This document shows, piece after piece, positions 11,260 to 25,202 of a stretch of 64,000 bases of DNA. Numbering within the stretch: the first letter of the stretch is position 1; the number at the start of each line of letters is the position of its first letter. Made by a program: the position numbers and the translations under genes. Origin of the DNA: Planoprotostelium fungivorum (taxonomy: Eukaryota; Evosea; Variosea; Cavosteliida; Cavosteliaceae); NCBI GenBank assembly GCA_003024175.1, contig MDYQ01000129.1:124001-188000 (forward strand). The letters are read 5' to 3'. A model generated the notes under the pieces. That model was not told the origin of the DNA. It saw only the letters and a list, made by a program, of their open reading frames with translations, and did not search any database.

Positions 11260-11984
11260 TCACACGGCACGCGCGGTATCTGAAGTATCAGCCTTCATGG
11301 GCTGATTATCAATGACCACGGTGTCTTGTCTCCTGGTTTTAATGTACCAAAGCCCAGCCTGACGACATATGAGATTCCACCAGCCACGTACATTTTTTAC
11401 CAGACCGAATATCACGGCGAATGTGAGGAGATAGATGCTGATCCACCGGTACATCGAGGACAATGATATCAACCAGAGTGTGGCAACACAAAGAAAGATC
11501 TGCCAGACGGAAGCCAATTCGAGATGTGTTTTGATGTTCTGCTCTTCTTTGATGACCTTGTAGTAGAACACAGCTAACTGTCGACAAACTTTCAGTCATA
11601 GTACGATGATCCTCCACGCCTCACTGCACTGGGAACGCAGGCGATCGATATGATGAGGAAAGACACAACCCAATCCGGAAGAGCTCCTATGTTCATCAAC
11701 AACACGAGGAGGAGGCAGATGACGCATTGCTGCATCATGGACGACATATCAAATGTGATCGGTTGTCTCGTCTTCTCCATGCACTGTTCAGTCGCGGTGG
11801 GCATGGATGTTGTGGTAGAAGTGCAATGCTGATGGTACTGAATGATCATCTGCTGAGCTGCGTTGGCTGACATGTTGCAGAAAGTATTCAGTGCTGGATC
11901 TTGAGCGTTCTGAATGGCCCACAGCTCGACGTGAGATGGAAGACCGAGAGAAGCAACGCTAGAAGAGAAGTTGGTGTTATCCAT
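11260..11984 (-). CDS. Four-helix membrane protein, tandem paralogue A
   Basis: Unknown family. The start at 11984 gives MDNTNFSSSVASLGLPSHVE, then LWAIQNAQDPAL, a hydrophilic N-terminal part, and four hydrophobic segments: CVICLLLVLLMNIGALP, WVVSFLIISIACV, FLCVATLWLISL and WISIYLLTFAVIFGL. The C-terminal tail is charged and contains WYIKTRRQD. Introns at about 11587-11620 and 11350-11400 fall at the same positions as in paralogue B (12316-13054), and LAVFYYKV after the first intron is identical in both. Likely an integral membrane protein of endomembranes or plasma membrane; no function can be assigned from sequence. Confidence 0.8.
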
Positions 11985-12315
11985 GTCGAAGGAGTCTGAA
12001 AAGTGAAGATCATCGGCTTGAATCACGACTTCATTGAATAGCAACGTTTCAATTCACGTATGTACTGTACTGCCTTTACCTTGAAAAATGTCAGTTTCGC
12101 AACCAGACGAGAAAACGCCAAATCATGGCCGTTTGTAAACGTACCACGATCTACAGGCATAAGATGGTTTCCGTAGCAATATATATAGCGATTTCGTCTA
12201 AAACAATGCGTAGAATGCATAATCGAAATACATCTTTGTCTTGGATGAATACGAAAAATTGACTGGAAACACGAAACTATAGAACGATGCAAGATCACAG
12301 ATGTCGGTGTATTCG
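11985..12315. promoter_or_regulatory. Intergenic, probable promoter of paralogue A
   Basis: 331 bp between the two tandem membrane paralogues. It contains an AT-rich CAATATATATAGC stretch at about 12177-12189 that could act as a TATA-like element, but at nearly 200 bp from the start codon this is tentative. Confidence 0.3.
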
Positions 12316-13054
12316 TCACACCAAGGGAGTAGTCTCGGTAGACTTAATCTCCTCAGATGCAACAGGCTGATATTCATGAACGGCGTCCTGTCTCTTGTGC
12401 TTGATGTACCACACTCCAGCCTAAATATATCGTAAGAGCATTCTTTCTTTCGACTCACCAGGCCAAGAAGAACGGCAACGGTGAAGAGAGAGAAGCTAAC
12501 CCAGCGGTTCACCATCATGGCAAAAGACACCAGCCAGAGGGTAGCGACACAGAGGACAACTTGCCACAAGGAATGGAATTCGAGGTACCTCTTGATGATG
12601 TTGTCTAGCTCTTCACCCTTGACTTTGTAGTAGAACACAGCTAGCTGTCGCGAATCAACGAGACATCGACGAAACATGCAACACTCACCCCACCGACGAC
12701 GAGCACGATGGACATGATGATGAAAGGTACGAAGAAGGGCAAGAGTGCTCCTATGGTCAGAATCCACACGAGGAAGAGACAGATAACTCCTTGCTTCATC
12801 ATCGATAAGGTGTCGAAGGCCACAGGCTGCCTGACCTTCATGGGTGGAAGTTCCACGCTGACGGCGGGTGCAGGAGCGGCGCTGGACGTACAGTGCTGGT
12901 GGTACTGGATGATTCTCTGCTGAGCCACATTGACCGGCATCTCACAGAATGCTCTCAGCGCCGGATCTTGAGAGTTCTGAATGGCCCAGAGCTCGACGTG
13001 AAACGGTAGGCCGAGAGAGGCTACGCTAGAAGAGAAGTTGGTTTGGTTTTCCAT
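12316..13054 (-). CDS. Four-helix membrane protein, tandem paralogue B
   Basis: Duplicate of the neighbouring gene. The start at 13054 gives MENQTNFSSSVASLGLPFHV, then ELWAIQNSQDPAL, a spacer rich in Ala and Pro, and helices GVICLFLVWILTIGALLPFF, PFIIMSIVLVVGG, LWQVVLCVATLWLVSF and WVSFSLFTVAVLLGL. The tail AGVWYIKHKRQD, then TTPLV, ends at 12316. It shares both intron positions with paralogue A. The N-terminal block (SSVASLGLP, HVELWAIQN, QDPAL) and the FYYKV block are the best conserved, so they probably carry the function. Family unknown. Confidence 0.82.
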
Positions 13055-13353
13055 GTTGAAGAGGGTTGAGGAATGAAGCTGTGGTGGTTCAGATTTGAGT
13101 GTTCGTTGAATCGCGACGGTGCAGATTCCACTATACCCTCGGTTTCTTTTAAAACGTCAGTGCCATCCAGAAGATGTCAAAGTTTGAATCCGACACCCTT
13201 TATTAAAATAGGCTCGCATTCCAACTCGTGCTAAGCAACTTGAGCTCGAGCTATAACGTCTACTGCATTGCCATATACATCCTCGTAACGAATCAATGTT
13301 GTATACATCGACACATGCATCTCACGCAACTCCTTCTTTATACACCTCATGAA

Positions 13354-16300
13354 CTAATGAATCAAAGTTCCCTTCTTGTCTGCCTGATAGATGGCGTCCC
13401 TCAGCTTCTTCCTCGTGATGACTCCGATGAGCTTTCCGTTTCTCGTGACGTAGCCGTGCGTGATGCGCATGACACAGAAGAGCATGTGAACTTGTGAGAC
13501 TGGATGATTCTCTACGAAACGAACTGGAGTGGAGCGGATCTCGATGGCTTGTTTGTGTCCCTTCATTTTGTTCTTTCTTTCCACCTGTTGGATTTCATGA
13601 GATCGGATGATGTGATGTAACATCGTGCTGATTTATATGGAGATAAGGGAGATGATGACAGATATTTGTTGGAAGAGGAAGATCGTGATGGTGACAACAT
13701 GCTGGTGATGTCGCTGTTGATGGATCGGATCGTGTACCTTTTTCGAATCGTGTCCGATTTCCTTCAATCTCATCTTCGCTTTGACTCTCATCGGTTGCTC
13801 TTCTTCTTTCTTCTCCTTCTCTCCCTCTTTCACCTTCACCCTCCCGTGTAGATCCACGAGATCTGTAGCGCTGATCGTTCCCACCAGCAGCATGGCATCT
13901 GATGACTCTTCACCATGAAGAAAATCCTCTTAATCTCACCGTAATCGTTCACCACGGGAAATTCTTCTTCGTCTTTCAGCTCCATCAACTTTGTAACGTC
14001 TTCCTCTCTCAACTCCCTGGATATACAATGAACGTTCGTATCCATGATGTCCCTGGCTTTCATTCGATAAGCTCTGAGACGGATGTCAGTCCATATCACC
14101 ATCACATCATGATCTCATCATCTCCATCATCGTGACGGTCGATGCGATCAGATCTGGTGAGTTTTTGAAGAGTCTCACCCTCGGTGTAGATCGGGAAGGA
14201 AAGGTAGCCCCTTGTTCTTCGCGCTGTACTCGTACGTTCCAAACAGTGACAGCAATCTCGACACACCCACCGCCACGATGGTCGTGACCTGTCGCGAGTT
14301 CGAATCCCGTTCCCGGCCTTTTTTTTCTCACCATGACAGGCACGATAGGGGTGAGGTTGTCCGTGATTTCAAAGACGATGACTGCCGCAGATAAGGTGTG
14401 TGTGATGGACCCGACGGTGGCTGCGGCGCCCGCCATGGCATAGATACCGGGGGTAATGATGCTGTAGCCTTCAAAGAGGGCAGGGCTGACGTTGGCCCAG
14501 CGGTAAGCGGCTTCGCCCACGATGCGACCCACGGCTCCACCTGTTTACGTTTCAGTACGTGAGTGTGGTGGAGGAGGAATTTGTATGTCTAAAGATGATG
14601 TCGATGAGGAGATGACGATGATGTTGATGATGTCGATGAGATCAACAATTTTTTATGTCGCGATCGTGATACATCTGAGCGAGATATAGAGAAGTCATGA
14701 TGAACACCAAAAGAATGAAGATTAAAGAAGATCCACGAGTACCCAAAGTAAGGGACGGGACGAAGAGACCCGCAGGCAGAGTCAACAAGATGGACAGTGG
14801 AATCAAAATCAACTGTCTCCACTCAACACCATCCTATTGACACCTCCCACCCTCGTCAGGGCATACAGGGCCAGATTGAGGAAGATATTACGATTCAACC
14901 AATCTCCCGCGTTGATCTTCACCGGTGCCCCGGGGGAAGTCCACTCCGGCGTGGCATTGAACAGATCGGAAGCGGCATTACCCGGCGCCAGCTGTCAGAA
15001 TGCGAGTCAGGTTCCCAAGGATTCTCCACGATGATCCTCACCGAGGCCCACGTGCCCAAGAACCTTGGATACGTCGCGAGGGCCGTCGCCCAAGCGATTA
15101 CACCACAGACAAATACAGGATTACCCAATATCCTGTTCTTCAGTCTGACCCATCTCAAGAATTGGAATCCATAGTAATTGATGGTGATGAAAGTTACACC
15201 CAGAATACCGCATATGATACCTGATGCGGTAGGTTGAGCGAAAACTCGATGAAAACTCGATGAAAACTCGATGAAAACTCGATGAAAACTCGATAAAATT
15301 CGATGAAACATCGTACCGAGTAGAATGAATATGAACAGTTCGATCATGCCGAAACGGATGTTGGTCGAGTTATAAGCCGTCAGAATCAGCCCAGCGAAAC
15401 CGGCTGCCGTATATCAATCTGACGTATGTACTACCTGATGCACTCACGCGTTCCGTAATAGTACAAATTTCTCAGATAACGCCAGACGATCGCACCACTG
15501 ATGGCGCCGAGGAAGCCGTAGAAATAATTACGTGTGGGATAATACGAAGTCGTAATCTCGATACTGAATAAGACCCCTCCTGCTATGGCACCTGTACCAC
15601 GTCATTTCACAGGTCAACACGAATCATTTCATCTCCATTCATCATGTCTCAATACTATACTGTGATGAATATCTCGACGGATCGGATGTGAAAGTCGAAG
15701 GATAAGATAAACAGGAGAGATCGATTGTGTGAGGTGATGATTCACACCAAAGTGAGCTGCCACCCCAGAAGCACAGGCTGCTGCGAGTGCGATGTTGATG
15801 AGGAATTCACTCTGACGAACTGGTCTGAAGACCCTCGTCTGAAGGAAACAATTTCCTGTGGAAGATGAGACGATGTGGTGATGACGTGGAGTGATGGTGA
15901 TCGACTCACCCAAAATGACACAAAGATGGACGAATGGACCTTCTTTTCCAACGATCAATCCTGACGAATTCAATATCACAAAATGAAAGATGACGTCACG
16001 GTGGACCGATCACACGATCATCGCGAAGACATCATCGCGAGATCATGAACTCACCACTCCCGAGAGAGAAGACGAGACCGAACATCTTGACGAACAATGC
16101 CCTCCAACTCAAGAAATTTTCCAGTCGAACGCCATTCACGACGCATTTGAGTCCGGGAATGCCTGAGCCTGATTCACGATTTCAGCTCTCTCGTCATCAT
16201 CTTCTCGTGGTCTTCGGCGTCACCTGCTGCCGCCGGGGCGATGAGGAGAGTGAGAGCCACCGCGATGAAAGAGAGGACGTTGATGAAACCACCCCAAATG

Positions 16301-17098
16301 AAGAAACCTCCGGCATCGTTCGAAGACAGAGCCGTCAATTTGCTCCTCGCTACGAGATTCGATCAGATCGTCATTGTCATTGATCATATCACGATCTTCA
16401 TCTTGAGATGAAACGTTCACCTGTGCCAAGGTTGGTGACGGCGATGTCTATACCGGCTGAGATCGCTCCACCGGTGAGACCCACAGACAAGACCAGCACG
16501 GCCATCCACCTTGATTTGGGAATGTTGGTCGTCCATTGAGTCGGTTGCCCCTTCTTCACTTCGTCGGCCAGGCTGGCGCTGGAAGCTACACTGGTGGGCT
16601 GACGTATCGTCAGGTGATGGACGCCGATGGTGAGATTACTCTGAGCTTTCGGTTCCGGATGGTGTCTTTGTTATCCCTCTTCCACTTTCCACCGATGATC
16701 TCATCTTCTGGCTCTGGAGCCAAATTGCTGCGTAGTGTGAGCCGGTTGCGCCAGTTCATACAAATTACACAAATGGAAATTCACCTGAAACCTCCTTCTG
16801 GCATGTGATAACGGCCGACCTCTTTGCCTCTGTGCTCGAAATCGTACGCGCTTGCGTGATGTTGAGGCACATTATCATCGTCATCTTCTGAAAAGATCTC
16901 TGGGGAATCAAAGATGTGATCTTCATCGTCCTCGTAATCTTCCATCGTCAGTCGATGCGTCAGACCACCTTCTTGATGATCACCGTCAGACACTCTGGGC
17001 TGAGCGTTCTGTTCTGTCATCTCCACTTGATTGCCTTCATCTTCTACTCCCGGTGAGTAAACGACGAGATTCAGGCTTCCACCTCTGTCTTTGGTCAT
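13354..17098 (-). CDS. CLC-family chloride channel / Cl-/H+ exchanger
   Basis: Anion channel or exchanger with about 18 membrane helices and two cytosolic CBS domains. The start at 17098 (MTKDRGGSLNLVVYSPG) leads an acidic cytosolic N-terminus. Core motifs across exons: SGSGIP (selectivity filter, Ser present) followed by GLKCVVNGV, GLIVGKEGPFVHL (gating Glu kept), and PGIYAMAGAAATVGSITHTL. Then DNLTPIVPVMV, a CBS1 with MKARDIMDTNVHCIS and EEEFPVVNDYGEIK, and a CBS2 with MRITHGYVTRNGKLIGVITR, ending GTLIH at 13354. The usual Glu after GSGIP is Gly here. Short introns throughout; one (15236-15310) is built of CGATGAAAACT repeats, and another carries an antisense tRNA-like 3' half. Divergent with the E-Syt gene. 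Confidence 0.9.
14292..14330 (+). other. tRNA 3'-half-like sequence antisense in a CLC intron
   Basis: On the plus strand a GCGAGTTCGAATCCCGT T-arm-like block (perfect box B GTTCGAATC) leads into TCCCGGCC and a T8 run, as at the end of a pol III tRNA gene. The matching 5' half is not convincing. It occupies most of a 43-nt CLC intron that reads in the opposite direction. Confidence 0.4.
15236..15300. repeat. Tandem CGATGAAAACT repeat in a CLC intron
   Basis: About five direct copies of the 11-mer CGATGAAAACT, degenerating at the right edge, lie in an intron of the CLC gene. Simple replication-slippage repeat. Confidence 0.85.
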
Positions 17099-17655
17099 GA
17101 TGATTTGTGGCCAACATGTGCTGCTGATCGGTGGCTCGGAGAATTGGATTTGACAAATCTGCCGCCTTCGTTCCGCTTTGTCAATTAAATGCGATATAAA
17201 TGGAGGAGCAAAGGCATCGTTTCTGTACATTCAAGTAAAGATGCCAGGTGAAGAAGTGGCGTCGCGTGTTGCGTGAAACATGGAGCAGGATCGTACCTTT
17301 ATTGGTCTTTGAAACTGTCTACTGTCGGGCAGGGGCAAAGCTTTATGTCCTCCGAGGTGCAGAGGAATTCTTCCTCGAAGACGTGAACAAAGACAAGCTC
17401 CTGTTGATCTCTACACGATGTCATCCGGTGTGTCATGACACGAGATCACGAGATCGCGTCTGAATCAGATCCATGTCTTTCGACGCAATGGTCTATCAGT
17501 AAAGACGATCCACACTGTGCCACATTCGAGTAGTGTGACACCCTTGACGTCACGTTGTTTCTTCAAAACAAAAAAAGTTCTGTAAAATTCTCATTACATT
17601 GCAACCTCTGAATGTCCTCCACAGATCTAGGAAGGACAACCACATCAGGGAGGAC
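17099..17655. promoter_or_regulatory. Divergent region between CLC and E-Syt
   Basis: 557 bp holding both 5' regions. A plus-strand frame (17248-17463) is open but begins at a non-ATG codon and matches nothing recognisable. A short 5' exon or uORF is possible (ATG at about 17240), but I cannot support a gene. Confidence 0.35.
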
Positions 17656-20600
17656 ATGAAAAAGCTTTCTAGTAAGTTCCACCTTGGATCTAACAAAGAT
17701 GAGAAGGACAAGGAGAAGAAGAAGGATAAAGAGGAGGGTGATGTAACCATGGGCTCTCATCGTGCATCTCTCCCCGTGAAAGGTATAGGAATCGTATGGA
17801 TCTAATATTTATCCTCTTGACCTACCGTCATTTTCGGTGACGATATCGTATAGAACCTGTGACTCCCTCGAAGACACCCACGTCCTCCGCTCCCTCTTCT
17901 GCACCGGTCACACCAGCTCACCCTGCAGGCACATCTGCTCCCGTGGCCCCCGCACATGCAACGTTGACCTCCGCACCCATCACTCCATACACACCCGATT
18001 CCCAGTCTGCCTATCCCACGTCCGCTCAGCAGACTCCCAATCGACAACTCGATTCGTCTCAGAACATTACGCCTCAGAAATCGATCGAAGCCCTTCGTAG
18101 AGAGGCAGAACTGGCCGCCGCAGCCCAAGCTGCCGAGACCGCTCGAGTCGAAGCCGAGAGACAGGCCGCTTTGAAGAAGAACATTATCGATTCTCTCAAG
18201 TCACCCAACTTGCAAGACCTTCCCACTCCGGCCGTGGGAGGTGCGACGGCCAAGAATAAGTTCTTACAGGTGAAGTGATCGCGTTCCGTGATAAAATGTG
18301 ACATCACGATTGAAATGTGAACAGGCCGCTCATGCCGCAAGAGCCGCCGCTGCGGTGGTGAAAGAGAAGGAGAAGGAGATGGAAGCCCTTAACAAGGTTC
18401 GCATGGATGTCTCATCTCGATCATCTTCTAATCATTCGCAGGCACAAGAGCTTCCCGAATATTTGAGACTCAACGAGACCTTCATCTCGCCCCACTTTGA
18501 CAACCTCGCACACATCGTCCTAGGTATCATCTCATTCGCATCGACATCATCAAGACTTTCTCACTTTCAACAGGCATCGTCTCTTCTTGGATCATCGGTT
18601 CCCTGGGTTTCAGTCTATTCTGGGTGAGATGTCATGCATGCATGGAGACTGACACGGACAGGTGTTCGTCGTCTTCTACTTTGTCGGCCGATTGGACACT
18701 CGTCGCCTCCATCGTCTGTGGAAGAGAGAGTACAATATCTACTCGAAAACTCGCCTGCACGGAGTGAGTTGTTCACAGGCACGAATATTCGGTCTGACTC
18801 GTTGTAGAACACCACGCGTCACGCGCAGGACACCAGTAAGGAGGGTGCCGAGTGGATCAATTCCATCATCGAGAAGGTAAATTGACGGTCTACAGCGTTG
18901 TAGATTGATGACGACAGGCATGGCCCAAATTGGGACCTTACATCTACGATATGGCCAAGAAGCAGATCCAAGAGCAGATCAACGTCAAATTGAGACCCAA
19001 ACTTCCCCCCCAGCTGGTGAGGAGGCCATTCCCGCCAAAATTCGCGCTCATCGAATGTGTAGGAGAGTTTGGACCTGGTGGAGCTGGATTTGGGACGTGC
19101 CACACCCAAGATCAGTGAGATCAAGACGTACCCTCAGATCTCTATGGATCATTACGTGAGTGCTCTTTTATCACGAACATCACTCTTCGATCATCCATCA
19201 CGATCATCTTCATCACGATCGTCTCCTCGCGATCACGTGTTGCCGATCGTGATCGTGATCGACATCTCATCGCGATCATCTACCGATCGTGTTCGTGATC
19301 GAACATGATGACGATCCTCATCTTCATGACAGAAAGTGGACATGCACCTCGGCTACCTCGGTGATATCTCGGGCCTCGCCGTTGCCACCGTCAAAACTGA
19401 ATACGCCACCCTCACCATCCCCATCAAGGTATTTCATCCATCTACAACCCGCCACCCCTCTCATCTACAACTCGTCACTCACATCTTTCAGATCGAAAAC
19501 ATCCACTTTTCTTCTGATCTCCTCTTCTTCTTCGATCTGATGAACAGCCCTCCCTTCATCAAGACCATGTACCTCAGCTTCAAGAACGTCTCCCTCGATC
19601 TATCTCTCAAGCCCCTCCGCCTCTTAGATCTCATCGACATCCCATTCGTTCAGCCCCTCTTGGAGAGCACAGTCAGGTGGAGACGAATTGATTCTGTTTT
19701 ATTTCTCGAATTTGGGACGTCGGAGTACTGAAGAGGAGATAGAGAGGTACTGATGGCCACGCCCATTGTCATCGATCTGGCAACTGGTACTGTTGCCGTC
19801 GCCCAGGGAGACGGAAAGGCTCTCATCTCTAAGAAGAAAAAGAAGAGTGAGTCCCTCCATCGATATGCAACGCTCAACACCGTTGTCCTCCATCTACAAC
19901 TCGACATCTCTTCCATCTACAACTCGACATCTCATCCATCTACAATGCGGCATCACATTCATCTACAACTCGATCTACAACGCTGACACCCTCCAGACGC
20001 CTTCGCCGCGTTCAACCCTCTGTCCATCGGCTCCAACTTGGGCAAAGCCATTGGATTGATGAAGAAGGACGAGATCGTTGTAGAGAAGCTCTACACTTCC
20101 ATCATCTCCGTCAAGCTCATCGAGGCGAGGGGACTCATCGCTTCCGATTCCAACGGTGGGTCCATCTACAACGCTGTAGATTGAATCGCACAGGAAAATC
20201 CGATCCTTACGTCAAGCTCTACTTCCAGGGACAAGAGGAAAAGTGAGTCGACGTTTCGAGTTGGAATTTGGGACTTCAAGTTGAGATTTGGGATTGACCG
20301 TGGTAGGTCTCTGGTCATCATGAAGACGTTGGACCCTGTTTGGAATTCCTTCTTCCAATTCTTTGTAGATGATTCGGTCAAAGAGAGAGTCCTCGTTGCC
20401 GAGGTGATTTCACCCTTCAACTTGAAAATTGAGACTTTCAGGTGTACGATTGGGACAGAATGGACGCGGACGATTTCCTTGGAAAGTGCTACATCGACTT
20501 TTCAGAGTTACAAGTGAGTCAGCCTCTCAACATCATCATGATGATCGTGATCGTGATCGTAGACACGTGTCTACGATCATCATCACATGTCGATGTTCGA

Positions 20601-20798
20601 GACACGATGTGATCACACGTGATGATGTGATCACACGTGATGATGCGATCACATGATCGAAGGAGATGGAGGAGATGCTGATGATCGCGACAGAACGATG
20701 ATGATAAGAAAGACTATTGGATGTCACTTGTGGATGAGAACGGAAAGGCCATGAGGACTGGACAGCTCCACGTGCACATCGCTTACTATGTTGGATGA
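17656..20798 (+). CDS. Extended synaptotagmin / tricalbin (SMP + C2)
   Basis: ER-plasma membrane tether and lipid-transfer protein. The N-terminus is Lys-rich (MKKLSSKFHLGSNKDEKDKE), then comes a long Pro/Ala/Thr/Ser region and an Ala-rich coiled coil. A hydrophobic hairpin follows (IIGSLGFSLFWVFVVFYFVG, with the IVLGIVSSW segment before it). The SMP domain begins GAEWINSIIEKAWPKLGPYI and continues YDMAKKQIQEQINVKLRPKL, KISEIKTYPQI and IPIKIENIHFSSDLLF. One C2 domain is visible: SIISVKLIEARGLIASDSNG, then KSDPYVKLYFQGQEEK, KTLDPVWNSFFQF, and DADDFLGKCYID. It ends GQLHVHIAYYVG at 20798. Only one C2 is seen, against 3-5 in animal E-Syts. Introns contain TCTACAAC and TTTGGGAC motifs. The start could lie slightly upstream. 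Confidence 0.9.
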
Positions 20799-20816
20799 GC
20801 AATACAAATGGTTGTA

Positions 20817-22402
<1,586 letters not shown>

Positions 22403-23300
22403 TCTGTGGCGTGTATGTGATCGGATGATACTGTTTCTGTTGCGATTTCCACGAATTTGAAGACAATCTACAAACCGCATACGAAACAATAATATACTGC
22501 GCCTTTCGACTCAACACGATGGGGATGAGGACGAAGAAAGAGACCTCAGACGATAAGAGAGCTTATTCGAGTGTCATTCTTTATTCTTCTCCACCTCCTG
22601 TATTTGGGATCGTGGCTGGGTTTGGTATGGACGGGTGTCAGCGCTGCACACGGAGAGGACAGTTATCGGGTGGCGATGAGCCAGAAGCACTGGTGTCACA
22701 CAAGGACTTGGTGCTGGGATCCATCTTCAGTCGAATGATGCATGAGTCATCGTCTGCAAATCATTCAGAGTGTCGATCGTTCACGTGATGTTTCTCTTCA
22801 TTGTGTGTTGGTCTGATGATGTTTGTTCTATCCGAAGAAGCCGAGTTAAATCTACATCCCTCCCATTCCATTCTACCATCCCATGAGGTATCACCACTCT
22901 TCACCTAACTTCTCATCGTGCCCCAAACGGCAGCTTCTGTTCGTTCGAGATCGAAGAACTCATGACCGAGATACTGAAGACAAAACACCCGTTCTTCACA
23001 ACATCACATGTTCTCATCTATGTCGACGGCTGTTTATGAGCAATATGTGTAGTCTACGTTATTTTCATCAGCCTCGGGATGTTTGACGTGAGATCGGTAT
23101 CTTCCTTCAGCTTCTAAAACATGAAGACACTTTGAGACTCCAAAGAGAAGCCAACGAGGAAGATGAGCTGGAAGATCATTATTCAAGCCAACCGCTAGGA
23201 GAGACACGAAGGTAAACCCTTCGGCTCTGTATCACAAATCGAGAAGAGGACATCACTTCCCTTCGCTGTATATTTTCTCAGTTACCTTCCATAACACACA
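22403..23300. other. Divergent intergenic region, weak coding hint
   Basis: 898 bp between the E2 start (-) and the GH16 start (+). On the minus strand, 22645-22765 has a 38-codon open segment ending at a stop (with DDDSCIIRLKMDPSTK and PPDNCPLRVQR) that might be a terminal exon, but no upstream exon could be tied to it. A TATATTTT at about 23269-23276, 25 bp before the GH16 ATG, may be its TATA-like element. Confidence 0.3.
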
Positions 23301-24880
23301 ATGAGAGCTCATACTATCATCACCTTGGCCGCCATCTGCTTGATGTCGGTCGTCAGTGCACAACAGACCTACCAACTTGTTTGGTCAGACGAATTCAATG
23401 GAAACTCTTTGGACACCTCCAAATGGCAATATGTGAGTTCACATCGAACGATATCGACCTCTTCTAATCGTCTATCAGGAAGTTAATTGCGATGGAGGAG
23501 GCAACAACGAGATGCAATGTTACACCAACAGAGCTTCCAATGTTGCCGTCAGAGATGGTAACCTCGTCATCACCGCTCGTATCGAAGATTACAATGGCAA
23601 GAAGTACACATCCGGTAGAATCAACACAAAGAACTCCGCCGCATGGAAGTACGGACGTTTCGAAGCCAGAGCCAAGCTACCCGAGGGTCAATACGTTTGG
23701 CCCGCTCTATGTGAGTCTCGATCCATTATCTCTTCATTCTCCATTTTCAATCATTGACGTATCTCCAGGGATGATGCCCAGAGACTCCGTCTACGGCAGC
23801 TGGGCCGCTTCCGGAGAGATCGACATCATGGAGAACCGCGGAGGACAGAACAATGAGCACTCCTCCACCCTCCATTTCGGCGCCGGATGGCCCAACAACA
23901 TCTACGAGGGCAGTGGTTCCCGCTACGAGAATTTCGACCTGACCAAGGACTACCACGTCTACGCCGTAGAGTGGACACCGACCGAGATGAAGTTTTTCAT
24001 CGATGGAAACAACTACTACACCATCTCTCTGCAGCGTTCGTTCAACAACGGAGGCAGAGCTCCTTACACGAAGAATGGACAGCCCTTCGATCAGTACTTC
24101 TTCTTCATCATCAACTTTGCCGTCGGTGGTGGATTCTTCGGCGCGAACGCCAACAGCCTCACGGTTGATATGGCGAGAAACTGGCCCAACCCAAACTTTT
24201 ACGTCGATTACGTCAGAGCCTACCAGCTGAAGGACACCGTTAACAACAACCCCACACCTGCTCCTATCCCCACCCCCACCTCCATCGCATCATCGTCATC
24301 ATCATCATCGGGTGCCGCGGGTAACACGAACAATGGAGGCTGCTCCGTTGGAGCTTGCGGTGGTGCCTCTTGCTGCAACGACCAGAACAACGGACAGCAG
24401 TGCTACAACCCGACACAGTACTCATGCCCGACCGACCTCTTTAGCAACAAGAACCAACTGTGCCCCGCTGGATTCGGATCGTGCAAGGGAGCTTGTTACG
24501 ACCCCAACAACTTGAAGTGCGTCAACGGCAATCTACAACCAGGCAAGGAGACGAACTCCCCCACGCCGGCAACCAAGAGCCCCACGACCAGCACGACAAA
24601 GGCGACGACCTCATCATCATCAACAAAGACGCCGACGACATCATCATCATCGGCGACACCCCCGACTTCATCTTCTTCATCGTGTCCGTCCGGCCAGGTC
24701 AACTGTGCCGACGCCACCTTTGGAAACGTATGTTACGCCTCTACCGGACCATTCGATTGCGTCAACGGCAGCGACAACAAGCCACACTTGTGTCCAAAGG
24801 GAACGGCAGCCTGTGGACAGGCAACGTGCTATCCACCGGCCAAGTACAACTGCGTCAACGGATGGTTGACAGCCAAGTAG
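23301..24880 (+). CDS. Secreted GH16 beta-glucanase with C-terminal carbohydrate-binding Cys modules
   Basis: Endo-beta-1,3(4)-glucanase (laminarinase type). ATG 23301 starts a signal peptide (IITLAAICLMSVVSAQQ), then YQLVWSDEFNGNSLDTSKWQ and YTSGRINTK. The GH16 catalytic motif is GEIDIMEN (ExDxxE) near 23815. HFGAGWPNN, VYAVEWTPTEMKFFIDG and NFAVGGGFFG follow. After the catalytic domain come Ser/Thr/Pro linkers and Cys-rich modules: CSVGACGGASCC; then CPAGFGSCKGACYDPNNLKC with VNGNL; then CPKGTAACGQATCYPPAKYN with CVNGWL. The last two resemble the CBM52-type module of fungal endo-1,3-glucanases. Two introns (about 23432-23479 and 23710-23769). Likely attacks fungal or bacterial-film glucans as food; this role is inferred. 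Confidence 0.93.
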
Positions 24881-25202
24881 ATAAAGAGTGTAAATGGAAG
24901 GGGTGTTGATGATGTGAACGTGATGGAGTTGCATGATGTGTGTTTATGAACTGTGAGCTACGCGGTGATGTTTGTATTGAAACTCATCGATGATGATGCG
25001 ACAGACCATGGCTGATGCAGGGTAGCTCTTAATTAGAGATGATTGTCAGTGGCATGCTGATCTCATCTTTCGTGGAGTGCAAGGCTCGTTGCACCGCATT
25101 GCCTTTTTTTATTTATTTAACCATCTACAACGCTCATTCGGAGAATCAATTCGGCGAAATTGAGCGTGGCCACGCTGATGGAAAGACAAAGATCGACAGC
25201 AC
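24881..25202. other. Intergenic
   Basis: 322 bp after GH16. It holds a T-rich run (25106-25122) followed by a half-copy of the CTACAAC motif (25125-25135). No gene seen. Confidence 0.3.
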
